Shown: positions 52,038 to 60,647, numbered from the stretch's first letter. The stretch: DNA of 64,000 bases from RAM1 sp050247515 (GCA_050247515.1 JBFWUB010000005.1:62001-126000); one strand, 5' to 3'. Program-made: numbers and translations. The notes: generated by a model from the letters alone, not told the origin.

Positions 52038-52928
52038 ATGAGCAATACCCTTCCCGATCTGCCCTGCTACCTGAACGGCGAATTCACCACCCTTCCCAAC
52101 GCCAAGGTCAGCGTCATGGACCGCGGCTTCATTTTTGGTGACGGTGTTTATGAAGTCGTGCCGGTCTACGCCGGGCGGCCGTTCCGTTTTGCCGAGCACA
52201 TGGCGCGCCTGGACCGCAGCCTGGGCGAGCTGCGCATGGCCAACCCGATGCCGCACGCGCAATGGCGTGCGCTGGTGGACCGGCTGATTGCCGAATACGC
52301 ACGCTCGGTGGGCCGCGCCCCGGCCGACACCGACCAGTTGGTGTACATCCAGGTCACGCGCGGCGTGGCCATGCGCGACCACGTCATGCCCACCGACATC
52401 ACGCCCACGGTGTTTGCCATGAGCAACATCATGAAGGCGCCCAGCGCCGCCGAGCGCGAACAGGGCGTGGCCTGCGTTACGGCCGACGATTTCCGCTGGG
52501 AAAAGGCCCACATCAAAGCCGTGAGCCTGCTGGGCGCGGTGTTGGCGCGCCAGATCAGCGCCGACGTGGGCGCGGTGGAGACCGTGATGTTCCGCGATGG
52601 CCACCTGAGCGAGGGCGCGGCCTGCAACGTCTGGGTGGTGAAGGACGGCACCGTGATGGGCCCGCCGCGCGACCACCTGGTGCTGGAGGGCATCCGCTAC
52701 GGGCTGATCGAGTCGCTGTGCCGCGAGGCGGGCATTGCGTTCGAGCTGCGCCGGATTTCGCGCGAGGAAGTGCTGGCCGCCGACGAACTGCTGCTGTCGT
52801 CCGCCACCAAGGAGGTGCTGGCCATCACCCGGCTGGACGGTCGCCCGGTTGGAAACGGCGTGCCCGGCCCCATCTGCCAGAAGCTGCATGCTGGCTACCA
52901 GCGTGCCAAGCAGGAAAGCACCTCATGA
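52038..52928 (+). CDS. D-amino acid aminotransferase-like class IV aminotransferase
   Basis: This 296-residue PLP enzyme is of fold type IV. The N-terminal MDRGFIFGDGVYEVVPVYAG and LDRSLGELRM are typical of D-alanine/branched-chain aminotransferases. The PLP Lys is in FRWEKAHIKAVSLLGAV, and EGAACNVWVVKDGTVMGPPR with LLSSATKEVLAITRLDGRPV matches DAAT. The product is likely D-glutamate or D-alanine by transamination. The stop overlaps the ybeD-like start (ATGA). This order before lipB is common in Burkholderiales. Confidence 0.87.
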   Translation: MSNTLPDLPCYLNGEFTTLPNAKVSVMDRGFIFGDGVYEVVPVYAGRPFRFAEHMARLDRSLGELRMANPMPHAQWRALVDRLIAEYARSVGRAPADTDQLVYIQVTRGVAMRDHVMPTDITPTVFAMSNIMKAPSAAEREQGVACVTADDFRWEKAHIKAVSLLGAVLARQISADVGAVETVMFRDGHLSEGAACNVWVVKDGTVMGPPRDHLVLEGIRYGLIESLCREAGIAFELRRISREEVLAADELLLSSATKEVLAITRLDGRPVGNGVPGPICQKLHAGYQRAKQESTS

Positions 52929-53224
52929 CACAACCCGCCCCTCCTTCCGCGCCAGTTGATGCCCGGCGTGATTCGCTGATCGACTACCCGTCGAAATTTC
53001 CCGTCAAGGTGATGGGCGCCAAGGTCGATGGCTTTGTGCATGCCATGACCACCATTGCCCGCGAGTTTGATCCGGCATTCGACGCCGCCAGCATCGAGCT
53101 GCGTGACAGCAAGGCCGGCAACTACCTGGGCATCACGCTGACCATCACCGCCACCAGCCGCGAGCAGCTGGACGAGCTGTACCGGACCTTGTCCACGCAC
53201 CCGATGGTCAAGGTAGTCTTGTAG
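52925..53224 (+). CDS. DUF493 family protein, YbeD-like
   Basis: This 99-residue ACT-like small protein has DSLIDYPSKFPVKVMGAKVD, GNYLGITLTITATSREQLDE and the C-terminal YRTLSTHPMVKVVL, all diagnostic for YbeD/DUF493. It may regulate lipoate metabolism; in E. coli ybeD lies next to lipB. Here lipB is separated by an inserted toxin-antitoxin module of 1.5 kb. It overlaps the aminotransferase gene by 4 nt. Confidence 0.9.
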   Translation: MTQPAPPSAPVDARRDSLIDYPSKFPVKVMGAKVDGFVHAMTTIAREFDPAFDAASIELRDSKAGNYLGITLTITATSREQLDELYRTLSTHPMVKVVL

Positions 53225-53264
53225 GTCGCACATGCGCCCCTGGCCGGGCAAGCAAAGGCCACTC

Positions 53265-53291
53265 TATAATCATCCATCCTAAGGGTGGATG
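53265..53291 (+). promoter_or_regulatory. Promoter and operator of the HigB/HigA-ImmA module
   Basis: TATAAT (53265-53270) is followed by CATCCATCC-TAA-GGGTGGATG (53271-53291), a palindrome with one mismatch per arm that covers the likely transcription start and the GTG start codon of the toxin. An antitoxin bound here would block the operon. The leader is only about 8 nt. Sequence is seen; repression is inferred. Confidence 0.55.
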
Positions 53292-53632
53292 AAAAATTGA
53301 AAATCAATTTCCTCAGCGACAGGGACAAGGGGTTGTTCCAGAACTCCCGGCAACTTGTCAAGTCCTATGGAGCCCTGGCCGCCAAGCGCCTGGTACAACG
53401 GCTGGACGATCTGGACGCCGCGCAGTCGATGGAGGACATGCGCACCCTGCCGGGCCATTGGGAAGAACTCAAAAAAGAACGCGCCGGGCAATTCTCTGCC
53501 CGGTTGCACGGCGGCCTGCGGCTCATCGTGAAGCCGCAAAAACAACCGCCGCCGGTCAAGCCAGATGGAGGCCTGGACTGGCGAGCCATTGACAGTTTCT
53601 ATATCGTTGAAGTGGTGGACTACCATGAATGA
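53285..53632 (+). CDS. HigB-like type II toxin (RelE superfamily)
   Basis: This 115-residue protein resembles HigB/RelE-fold mRNA interferases: it has the central FQNSRQLVKSYGALAAKRLV helix pair and the strands MRTLPGHWEELKKERAGQFS and LHGGLRLIVKP. It has no ATG; the start is a GTG at 53285 inside the operator (a TTG at 53297 is the only alternative). It precedes, and overlaps by 8 nt, an antitoxin with an HTH and a metallopeptidase domain. Proposed role: ribosome-dependent mRNA cleavage when free of antitoxin. Confidence 0.82.
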   Translation: MDEKLKINFLSDRDKGLFQNSRQLVKSYGALAAKRLVQRLDDLDAAQSMEDMRTLPGHWEELKKERAGQFSARLHGGLRLIVKPQKQPPPVKPDGGLDWRAIDSFYIVEVVDYHE

Positions 53633-54734
53633 ACTGAATCTCAGCTACCGGCCGGTCCGCGTATCGCCGCCTGGCGACACGCTGGCCGAACTCATTGAAG
53701 AACGTGGCATCGCGCAGGCCGAGCTGGCCCGCCGCATGGGCCGCCCGCTCAATGCCATCAATGAAATCGTCCTGGGCGCCAAAGAAATTACAGAGGACAC
53801 CGCGCTGGAGCTGGAACGTGTGCTGGGCACGCCCGCACATTTCTGGCTGGCCCGGGAGTCCCGGTACCGGGAATACCTGGCCCGCCAACGGGACGCCGGA
53901 CGCGCGGAAAGCCGGGTCGATTGGCTGGACCAACTCCCCCTCAAACAACTGCAGGAAGCCGGCCACCTGCCTGCGGGGCGCCTGACCCCGGCATTCAAGG
54001 CATCACTGGTGGAGCCCGCGCTGCGATTCTTCGGCGTGGCCTCCCCGGAAGGTTGGCAGGAGCAATACGGGCGGGTGCAGGCCGCATTCCGCCGTGCCAA
54101 TCCAGCCAAGCAGACGAACAACGCTGCCATCACGGCCTGGCTCAGGCTGGGCGAACTGGAGGCCAACAAAGCAGACTTGCCCCCCCACAGCCCCGAAGTG
54201 CTGCAAAGCAATATCACTGCGATGCGGGCATTGACCACAAAGGCGCCTTCCCAAATTGGCAACGAACTGACCGCCTTGTGCGCCAAGGCCGGCGTGCTTC
54301 TGGCGTTTGTGCCCCCCTTTCCGGGGACCCACGTGAGCGGCGTTGCACGCTGGCTCGGTGACCGCCCGCTGATTCAGCTGTCGCTGCTGGGCAAATGGAA
54401 CGACGTTTTCTGGTTCAGCTTTTTCCACGAGGTTGCCCACATCCTGAAGCACCCCAAACGCGCGGTGTTTCTGGATGACGCCAGCTCGGGCGACACCACT
54501 GACAGCCGGGAAGAAAAAGAGGCCAACCAATTCGCGGCGGATGTTTTGATTGCCCCTGCGGACAGAAAAAAGCTGGCCAGCGTCGCCCCAGGCGACGCTG
54601 CCATCAAGGCCTTTGCCCAGAGTATTGACGTCCATCCCGGCATCGTCGTCGGCTGCCTGCAGCACATGGGGGCCGTGCCTTATGCCAGCCCGCTGACCCG
54701 GCTCAAGGCACGCTACGAGCTGAAGGTGAAATGA
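53625..54734 (+). CDS. HigA-type antitoxin fused to ImmA/IrrE metallopeptidase
   Basis: In this 369-residue fusion, residues about 14-75 are an HTH of the HigA/XRE type (GDTLAELIEERGIAQAELAR, NAINEIVLGAKEITEDTALE). Residues about 215-330 are an ImmA/IrrE (M78) zinc peptidase with HEVAH (H268, E269, H272) in FFHEVAHILKH and the third ligand Glu in REEKEANQFAADVLI. The HTH should repress the operon and pair with HigB; the peptidase may cleave the antitoxin or a regulator under stress. This fused form is known in other bacteria, but the trigger is not. It ends 87 nt before lipB. Confidence 0.85.
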   Translation: MNELNLSYRPVRVSPPGDTLAELIEERGIAQAELARRMGRPLNAINEIVLGAKEITEDTALELERVLGTPAHFWLARESRYREYLARQRDAGRAESRVDWLDQLPLKQLQEAGHLPAGRLTPAFKASLVEPALRFFGVASPEGWQEQYGRVQAAFRRANPAKQTNNAAITAWLRLGELEANKADLPPHSPEVLQSNITAMRALTTKAPSQIGNELTALCAKAGVLLAFVPPFPGTHVSGVARWLGDRPLIQLSLLGKWNDVFWFSFFHEVAHILKHPKRAVFLDDASSGDTTDSREEKEANQFAADVLIAPADRKKLASVAPGDAAIKAFAQSIDVHPGIVVGCLQHMGAVPYASPLTRLKARYELKVK

Positions 54735-54821
54735 ACCCCATGCCCACACTCGACTTCATCACAGCGGGGGGCTGTCCTCGTCGTCAGCTCGAGCCGACAA
54801 GCAATTGGATGCTCTGGTCGC

Positions 54822-55496
54822 ATGAGCATTGATATTCAGGTCCTGGGTCGAGCGGACTACCTGCCCACCGTCGAGGCGATGCAGGCCTTCACGCTCGGCC
54901 GCGACGCCGCGACACCCGACGCCCTCTGGCTGTACGAGCATCCGCCCGTTTTCACCCAGGGCCTGGCCGGCAAGGCCGACCACGTGCTGGATCCCGGTGA
55001 CATCCCCGTCGTGCAAGCCACGCGCGGCGGCCAGGTGACGTATCACGGGCCAGGCCAGGTGGTGGCTTACCCGCTGGTGGACCTCAAGCGCGCGGGCTAC
55101 TACGTCAAGGAATATGTCTACCGGATCGAGGAAGCAGTGATCCGCACCCTGGCGCACTATGGCGTGACAGGCCACCGCGTGGCCGGCGCACCCGGCATTT
55201 ACGTGCGGCTGGACGACCCGTTCTCACACCTCGCGCTGACCGGACCGGCCCAGCCCGGCGACCCGTTCAAGGGCCTGGGCAAGATCGCCGCGCTGGGCAT
55301 CAAGGTCACGCGCCATTGCACCTGGCATGGCGTGGCGCTGAATGTGGCGATGGACCTGGAACCCTTCTCGCGGATCAACCCCTGCGGCTACGCGGGGCTG
55401 AAAACCGTGGACCTTTCTACAATCGGTGTATCTACCACCTGGGACGAAGCCGCCCGCGTGCTGGGCCAACAGCTCAGCGCGTTGCTGGCACCGTAA
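54822..55496 (+). CDS. lipB: Octanoyl-[ACP]-protein octanoyltransferase
   Basis: This 224-residue enzyme moves octanoyl groups from acyl carrier protein to lipoyl domains, the first step of lipoate synthesis. The catalytic Cys is C188 in INPCGYAGLKT, and the acyl-accepting Lys is K154 in GLGKIAALGIKV. TRGGQVTYHGPGQVVAYPL is the family signature. It lies 6 nt before lipA. The upstream neighbour is a toxin-antitoxin module instead of ybeD. Confidence 0.95.
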   Translation: MSIDIQVLGRADYLPTVEAMQAFTLGRDAATPDALWLYEHPPVFTQGLAGKADHVLDPGDIPVVQATRGGQVTYHGPGQVVAYPLVDLKRAGYYVKEYVYRIEEAVIRTLAHYGVTGHRVAGAPGIYVRLDDPFSHLALTGPAQPGDPFKGLGKIAALGIKVTRHCTWHGVALNVAMDLEPFSRINPCGYAGLKTVDLSTIGVSTTWDEAARVLGQQLSALLAP

Positions 55497-55502
55497 AAGT
55501 CG

Positions 55503-56486
55503 ATGAGCAGCTCCGAAGTCGTGCGCGAAGCGCAAAGCACCGAAAACTACAACGCCTCGGCCAAGCAGAAGGCCGGCGCCAAGCTGTCGCGCATCCCCGT
55601 CAAGGTGGAGCAGGCCGAGGTGCTGAAAAAGCCCGAATGGATCCGCGTCAAGGCCGGCAGCCCCACCACGCGCTTTTACGAGATCAAGCAGATCCTGCGC
55701 GAGAGCAACCTGCACACGGTGTGCGAGGAGGCGTCGTGCCCCAACATCGGCGAATGCTTCGGCAAGGGCACGGCCACCTTCATGATCATGGGCGACAAGT
55801 GCACGCGCCGCTGCCCGTTCTGCGACGTGGGCCACGGCCGGCCTGACCCGCTGGACGTGAACGAGCCCGACAATCTGGCCCGCACGATCGCAAAGCTGAA
55901 GCTCAAGTACGTCGTGATCACCAGCGTGGACCGCGACGACCTGCGCGATGGCGGCGCGGGGCATTTTGTGGAGTGCATCCGGCGCACGCGCGAGCTGTCA
56001 CCGGGTACGCAGATCGAGGTGCTGGTGCCCGACTTTCGCGGCCGCGACGACCGCGCGCTGGAGATCCTCAAGGCGGCGCCGCCGGACGTGATGAACCACA
56101 ACCTGGAGACTATTCCGCGCCTGTACAAGGAGGCGCGCCCGGGCTCGGACTACCAGTTCAGCCTGAACCTGCTGAAGAAGTTCAAGGCCCTGCACCCGGG
56201 CGTGCCCACCAAGAGCGGCCTGATGGTTGGCCTGGGCGAAACCGACGAGGAAATCCTTGACGTCATGCGTGACATGCGCGCGCACGACATCGACATGCTG
56301 ACCATCGGCCAGTACCTGGCGCCTACACTGAGCCACCTGCCGGTGCGCCGCTACGTGCACCCGGACACCTTCAAGATGTTCGAGGCCGAGGCGTACAGGA
56401 TGGGTTTCACGCACGCCGCCGTGGGCGCGATGGTGCGTTCCAGCTACCACGCCGACCAGCAGGCGCACGACGTTCTGAACCGATGA
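55503..56486 (+). CDS. lipA: Lipoyl synthase
   Basis: This 327-residue radical SAM enzyme adds two sulfurs to octanoyl-lipoyl domains. Both iron-sulfur clusters are recognisable: the auxiliary-cluster Cys in CEEASCPNIGEC and the radical-SAM CxxxCxxC in GDKCTRRCPFCDVG. SVDRDDLRDGGAGHFVE and GETDEEILDVMRDM are typical. The length fits LipA, with a slightly long N terminus. The next gene, an AraC regulator, overlaps by 4 nt. Confidence 0.97.
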   Translation: MSSSEVVREAQSTENYNASAKQKAGAKLSRIPVKVEQAEVLKKPEWIRVKAGSPTTRFYEIKQILRESNLHTVCEEASCPNIGECFGKGTATFMIMGDKCTRRCPFCDVGHGRPDPLDVNEPDNLARTIAKLKLKYVVITSVDRDDLRDGGAGHFVECIRRTRELSPGTQIEVLVPDFRGRDDRALEILKAAPPDVMNHNLETIPRLYKEARPGSDYQFSLNLLKKFKALHPGVPTKSGLMVGLGETDEEILDVMRDMRAHDIDMLTIGQYLAPTLSHLPVRRYVHPDTFKMFEAEAYRMGFTHAAVGAMVRSSYHADQQAHDVLNR

Positions 56487-57157
56487 ACGGGTTGTCCGTT
56501 CGCCAGTACGGCGCATCGCACGGCAGCCACAGCCACGATCACTTCCAGGTTCTGGTGGGGCTCGAAGGTGCGCTTGAACTCGAAGTGGACGGGCGCGGTC
56601 TGCGCATTGAAACTGGCCAGGGTTTCGTGGTCCCGCCCGGGGAGCGCCATGATTTCGAATCGCGCCAGGGCAGCCAGTGCCTGGTGCTGGACACCACGGC
56701 GGCTGGCTGGGCGCGCTGCCCCGCCCAGCCTCGCCACCGAGACGTGACGTGGGCGCTCGCGCGCTACCTGGCAGCGTCACTGGGCGCGGGCCAGAAGCAG
56801 GCCGTGCAACTGGCACCGGCCCTGCTGCTGCACGCCTGGGGCACGGATACAGCCCGGCGCTACCGTCGCCCCGTGGACTGGGCGGCACTGGGCCGCTGGG
56901 CGCAGGCGCGCTGGCACCTGCCGCTGTCAGTGGCCGATCTGGCCGCGCAGGCCCATCTGAGCCCGACCCAGTTTGCCGCGCGCTGCCGCGAGGAAAATGG
57001 CGTCAGCGCCATGCACTGGCTGCGCGGCCAGCGCCTGCTGCATGCGCGGCTGCTGCGCGACGGAGGCCTGCCTGTGGCTGAAGCGGCACGCCGCTGCGGC
57101 TACCGGTCCCCATCGGCGCTGACGGCCGCCATGCGCCGCGAAGGCGCGCTGCACTGA
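56483..57157 (+). CDS. AraC family transcriptional regulator
   Basis: This short 224-residue AraC-type regulator has an N-terminal cupin sensor (residues 5-80: SHSHDHFQVLVGLEGALELE, VVPPGERHDFES) and a C-terminal double HTH (about 135-224: LPLSVADLAAQAHLSPTQFA, PVAEAARRCGYRSPSALTAA). The ATG overlaps the lipA stop. The likely target is its own operon or the DMT gene 64 nt downstream. Its effector is unknown. Overlap with lipA suggests it is translated from the lip transcript. Confidence 0.87.
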   Translation: MNGLSVRQYGASHGSHSHDHFQVLVGLEGALELEVDGRGLRIETGQGFVVPPGERHDFESRQGSQCLVLDTTAAGWARCPAQPRHRDVTWALARYLAASLGAGQKQAVQLAPALLLHAWGTDTARRYRRPVDWAALGRWAQARWHLPLSVADLAAQAHLSPTQFAARCREENGVSAMHWLRGQRLLHARLLRDGGLPVAEAARRCGYRSPSALTAAMRREGALH

Positions 57158-57221
57158 GAACCGGCGCCGCGCGCTGCCAGACCGTCGTTTTGCGACGACG
57201 TGCGGCCGTAAAGTGCTTGCC

Positions 57222-58070
57222 ATGCAAGCCTCTGCCAAAGCCAACCTCTACGCCCTGGGCGCGATTGCCCTGTGGGCCGTGCTGGCCTCGCTGGGCGTCA
57301 CGCTGCGCCATGTGCCGCCTTTTCTGCTGACCGGCATTGCGCTGGTGATCGGCAGCCTGCCGGCCTGGCCGCTGGTGGCGCGCAACCCGCGGCTGTGGGC
57401 GATTGCGCCGTCCACGCTGGCGCTGGGCATCTACGGGTTGTTCGGCTTTCACTTTCTGCTGTTCATTGCGCTGCGCATCGCGCCGGCGGTGGAAGCCAAC
57501 CTGATCAACTACCTGTGGCCGCTGTTCATCGTGGTGCTGGCACCCGTGTTCCTGCGGGGCGTGACGCTGCGCCCGGCGCATGTGGTGGCGGCGCTGGCGG
57601 GCTTTGCAGGCGCGGCCATCGCGATCCTGGGCGCGGGCGGCAGTGCGGGCAGCGGCTGGTCCTGGGGCTATCTGCCGGCGCTGGGGTCGGCTTTCATCTG
57701 GGCCAGCTATTCGCTGCTGACCCAGCGGGTGGCGGCCTTCCCCACCGCTGCCATCGGCCTGTTCGGGCTGGTGTCGGGCCTGCTGTCGCTGCTGTGCCAT
57801 GTACTGCTGGAGCCGGCTGCCGCGCTGTCCGCGCGCGACTGGCTGCTGCTGGCCGCGATGGGCCTGGGGCCGCTGGGCGCCGCGTTCTTCCTGTGGGACC
57901 GGGCGCTCAAGCTGGGCGATGCCCGCCAGATCGGAATCCTGAGCTACATCACGCCGTTGGCATCCACCGCGCTGCTGCTGGCGGTGAGCGGGCGCGCGTT
58001 CAGCTGGAGTATCGGTCTTGCCGCGGTGATGATCATCGGCGCCGCCGTGCTGGGCACACGCACGCGCTGA
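57222..58070 (+). CDS. DMT superfamily transporter (EamA family)
   Basis: This 282-residue inner-membrane transporter has ten predicted helices in two EamA repeats: ANLYALGAIALWAVLASLGV to FIVVLAPVF, and GYLPALGSAFIWASYSLLTQ to SWSIGLAAVMIIGAAVLGTR. Both repeats have the typical early Trp-Gly pattern. It probably exports small metabolites such as amino acids or purines; the substrate is unknown. The start at 57222 (MQASAKANLY) is preferred over one three codons earlier. It may be regulated by the AraC protein upstream. Confidence 0.88.
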   Translation: MQASAKANLYALGAIALWAVLASLGVTLRHVPPFLLTGIALVIGSLPAWPLVARNPRLWAIAPSTLALGIYGLFGFHFLLFIALRIAPAVEANLINYLWPLFIVVLAPVFLRGVTLRPAHVVAALAGFAGAAIAILGAGGSAGSGWSWGYLPALGSAFIWASYSLLTQRVAAFPTAAIGLFGLVSGLLSLLCHVLLEPAAALSARDWLLLAAMGLGPLGAAFFLWDRALKLGDARQIGILSYITPLASTALLLAVSGRAFSWSIGLAAVMIIGAAVLGTRTR

Positions 58071-58080
58071 GCCAGCGCTC

Positions 58081-59859
58081 TCAAGTGCCCATGGCCTGCG
58101 CCGGGTCCTCGGCCTGCAGGATGTTCTGCGCCCAGGGCGTCAGCCGCTGCGTATCGGCACGCAGCACCTCCTGCTTGACCGCCAGAATCTGCGCCGGGTG
58201 CATGGAAAAGCTGCGCAGCCCCAGGCCCAGCAGCAGCCGGGTCAGCGCGATGTCGCCGGCCATCTCACCGCACACGCTCACGCCCTTGCCCTGGGCGTTG
58301 CATTCGGCAATCGTCTCGGCCACCAGGCGCAGCACGGCGGGGTGCAGCGGGTCATACAGGTGCGCCACCGATTCGTCGGCCCGATCAATTGCCAGCGTGT
58401 ACTGGATCAGGTCGTTGGTGCCGATGGACAGGAAGTCAAAGTACTTCAGGAAGGTCTTGAGCATCAGCGCCGCCGCAGGCACCTCGATCATCGCGCCCAG
58501 CTTGATGGGGCCGTAGGCGATGCCCTTGTTGTCCAGCTCGGCGCGGGCAAAGTCCACCAGCGCCACCGTGTGGCGGATTTCGCTGGCGTGCGCCAGCATG
58601 GGGATCAGCATGTTGACCTGCCCGTGCGCCGCCGCGCGCAGGATTGCGCGCAGCTGGTTCAGGAACATGCCCGGGTCGGCCAGACTCCAGCGGATGGCCC
58701 GCAGGCCCAGGGCCGGGTTCAGGTGGGCCGAGTCACGCTCGTTGCCGCCCAGCGGCTTGTCGGCGCCCACGTCGATGGTGCGGATGGTCACGGGCAGGCC
58801 CTGCATGCCTTCAACCGCACGCTTGTAGGCCTGGTACTGCTCTTCCTCGCCTGGCAGGTCGCCCTGGCGGCCCATGAACAGGAATTCGCTGCGAAACAGG
58901 CCCACGCCGACGGCGCCGGCATTGACGGCGGCCGCCGCGTCCTCGGGCAGTTCGATGTTGGCCAGCAGCTCGACCTTCTGCCCGTCCAGCGTGACGGCCG
59001 GCGTGTGCCGCAGCCGGGCCAGCCGGGTGCGCTCCAGCTCGCCCTGGCGCTGCTTGAAGCCGTACTCGGCCAGGATGATGGGCGAGGGGTCCACGATCAT
59101 CACGCCCGCATCGCCGTCCACGATCAGCCAGTCGTCCTGGCGCACCAGCTGGCTGGCGCCGCGCGCGCCCACCACGGCTGGGATGTCCATGCTGCGCGCC
59201 ACAATGGCCGTGTGCGATGTCTTGCCACCCACGTCCGTCACGAAGCCGGCAAACACGCTCTGCTTGAACTGCATCATGTCCGCGGGCGACAGGTCGTGTG
59301 CCACCAGCACCAGCGGCACGTCCAGGTTGTCGTCGTCCAGCAGCAGGTCCTGCTGGCGGGGCGATGACGGGCGCCTGTGACTGGACGGCGGCGCCACGGG
59401 TGACGCCACGCCCTTCATGTAACGCAGGATCCGCTCGACCACCTGCTCCAGGTCGGCCTTGCGCTCGCGCAGGTACTCGTCCTCCATCTCGTCGAACTGG
59501 CGCGCGATCACTTCCAGCTGGGTGGTCAGCGCCCATTCGGCGTTGTACAGGCGATCGGTGACCCAGTGCTTGACCCCGCTGATGAGCTCTTCGTCCTGCA
59601 GCAGCATCAAGTGCACGTCCAGCAGCGCGGCCAGCTCGTGCGGCGCTTCCTTGGGGCCCATGGTCGCAATGCTTTGCTGCAGGCGGTGGATTTCGTCCAC
59701 GACGGCATTGCGCCCGGCCCGCACGCGGCCGATCTCGGCATCCACCTGTGACGGCTCGATGAAATAGTGAGCCACGTCCACGCGGCTGGACGCCACCAGC
59801 ACCGCACGCCCAATGGCGATGCCGCGGGCGACTGCCAGACCGTGGACAGCGAAAGTCAT
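58081..59859 (-). CDS. ptsI: PTS phosphoenolpyruvate-protein phosphotransferase (Enzyme I)
   Basis: This 592-residue EI takes phosphate from PEP and passes it to HPr. The active-site His is H216 in GGKTSHTAIVARSMDIP. The N-terminal HPr-binding domain and the C-terminal PEP-binding barrel (VGLFRSEFLFMGR, PVTIRTIDVGADKPLGGNE, IGTNDLIQYTLAIDRADESV, CGEMAGD) are complete. The start at 59859 (MTFAVHGLAVARGIAIG) is chosen; a longer frame runs into repeat DNA upstream. In this EIIA(Man)-HPr-EI set with no sugar permease, the PTS is regulatory. The order fits the PTS of Ralstonia/Cupriavidus type linked to PHB control. Confidence 0.93.
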   Translation of the reverse strand: MTFAVHGLAVARGIAIGRAVLVASSRVDVAHYFIEPSQVDAEIGRVRAGRNAVVDEIHRLQQSIATMGPKEAPHELAALLDVHLMLLQDEELISGVKHWVTDRLYNAEWALTTQLEVIARQFDEMEDEYLRERKADLEQVVERILRYMKGVASPVAPPSSHRRPSSPRQQDLLLDDDNLDVPLVLVAHDLSPADMMQFKQSVFAGFVTDVGGKTSHTAIVARSMDIPAVVGARGASQLVRQDDWLIVDGDAGVMIVDPSPIILAEYGFKQRQGELERTRLARLRHTPAVTLDGQKVELLANIELPEDAAAAVNAGAVGVGLFRSEFLFMGRQGDLPGEEEQYQAYKRAVEGMQGLPVTIRTIDVGADKPLGGNERDSAHLNPALGLRAIRWSLADPGMFLNQLRAILRAAAHGQVNMLIPMLAHASEIRHTVALVDFARAELDNKGIAYGPIKLGAMIEVPAAALMLKTFLKYFDFLSIGTNDLIQYTLAIDRADESVAHLYDPLHPAVLRLVAETIAECNAQGKGVSVCGEMAGDIALTRLLLGLGLRSFSMHPAQILAVKQEVLRADTQRLTPWAQNILQAEDPAQAMGT

Positions 59860-59865
59860 GGTTTT

Positions 59866-59943
59866 GCCGCCGGGCCGTCCCAAGGCAAGACGCGGCCCCC
59901 CCGGGGGGCCGGGCGCCACACGCAGTGCGCGACCGTGGGGGCC
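59866..59943. repeat. Dispersed GC-rich repeat between ptsH and ptsI
   Basis: The 88-nt gap between ptsH and ptsI contains CCGCCGGGCCGTCCCAAGGC, a near-perfect GGCCCCCC/GGGGGGCC palindrome (59894-59910) and CCGTGGGGGC. The pattern is common between genes in Comamonadaceae and is partly related to the repeat at 22606-22684. No gene is present. Confidence 0.55.
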
Positions 59944-59947
59944 AACA

Positions 59948-60217
59948 TCACTCGCCTTCTCCGAATTTGTCGGCGATCAATGCCAGCAGCGCGTCCATGC
60001 ACTCCTGCTCGCGGTCCCCATTGGTTTCTATGCTGACCTCGGTGCCGATGCCCGCGGCCAGCATCATCACGCCCATGATGCTCTTGGCGTTGACGCGGCG
60101 CTCGCCGCGGCTCATCCAGACTTCGCAGGGGTAGCTGCCCGCCAGCTTGGTGAGCTTGGCCGAGGCGCGGGCATGCAGGCCCAGCTTATTGCTGATGGTC
60201 GTGTGTGTCTTGATCAT
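59948..60217 (-). CDS. ptsH: Phosphocarrier protein HPr
   Basis: This 89-residue HPr has the phosphorylated H15 in NKLGLHARASAKL and the regulatory S46 in AKSIMGVMML, the residue modified by HPr kinase. The rest, VEIETNGDREQECMDALLAL-like, completes the open-faced sandwich. It passes phosphate from EI to EIIA. It overlaps the EIIA gene by 32 nt, an unusually long overlap that may couple translation. Confidence 0.94.
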   Translation of the reverse strand: MIKTHTTISNKLGLHARASAKLTKLAGSYPCEVWMSRGERRVNAKSIMGVMMLAAGIGTEVSIETNGDREQECMDALLALIADKFGEGE

Positions 60218-60641
60218 GTTTGCGTCTGGCCTGATTCTGCGGCGCGGTGATCGCCACCTGCATCACGCCCTGTGTGCCGCCCGCCACCGCGCGCGTCACC
60301 AGAGCGTCCAGTGATTCATGCCGGTAGCTTACGCTGCGCAGCAGCATGGGCAGGTTCACCCCGGCGATGAGTTTTGACCTGACGCCGTCCACCAGCTTCT
60401 GCGCCACGTTGCACGGCGTCGCGCCAAAGATGTCGGTCAGCACCAGCACGCCCTTGATGTCGGTGCCGCCGCCCAGCTGGGCCAGCATGATGCGCGCCGA
60501 ACCCAGCGTCTCGTCGGGCGACACGTTGGGCTGCACATCCACCGCGCCCACGAACTGTTCGCAATCCGGAAATACATGCAAGGCACACTGGCGCAGCGCA
60601 TGGGCCAGCGGGGCGTGGGCAATGATGAGGATCTTGTTCAT
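60186..60641 (-). CDS. PTS EIIA component, mannose (fructose/sorbose) family
   Basis: This 151-residue EIIA(Man)-type domain has the active-site H9 in LIIAHAPLAHALRQC, the LTDIFGATPCNVAQKLVDG motif and GVNLPMLLRSVSY. No IIB, IIC or IID genes are nearby, so it is likely a regulatory phosphate acceptor. It lies 6 nt after the MFS gene and overlaps ptsH by 32 nt. The C-terminal tail (NQARRKHDQDTHDHQQ) is His/Gln-rich and lies in the overlap. Confidence 0.9.
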   Translation of the reverse strand: MNKILIIAHAPLAHALRQCALHVFPDCEQFVGAVDVQPNVSPDETLGSARIMLAQLGGGTDIKGVLVLTDIFGATPCNVAQKLVDGVRSKLIAGVNLPMLLRSVSYRHESLDALVTRAVAGGTQGVMQVAITAPQNQARRKHDQDTHDHQQ

Positions 60642-60647
60642 GAATGC

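Noticed and set aside
53224..54822. Prophage or integrative element around the toxin-antitoxin genes
   Set aside because: No integrase, tRNA target or direct repeats were seen at the borders. Only the two-gene module is foreign-looking.
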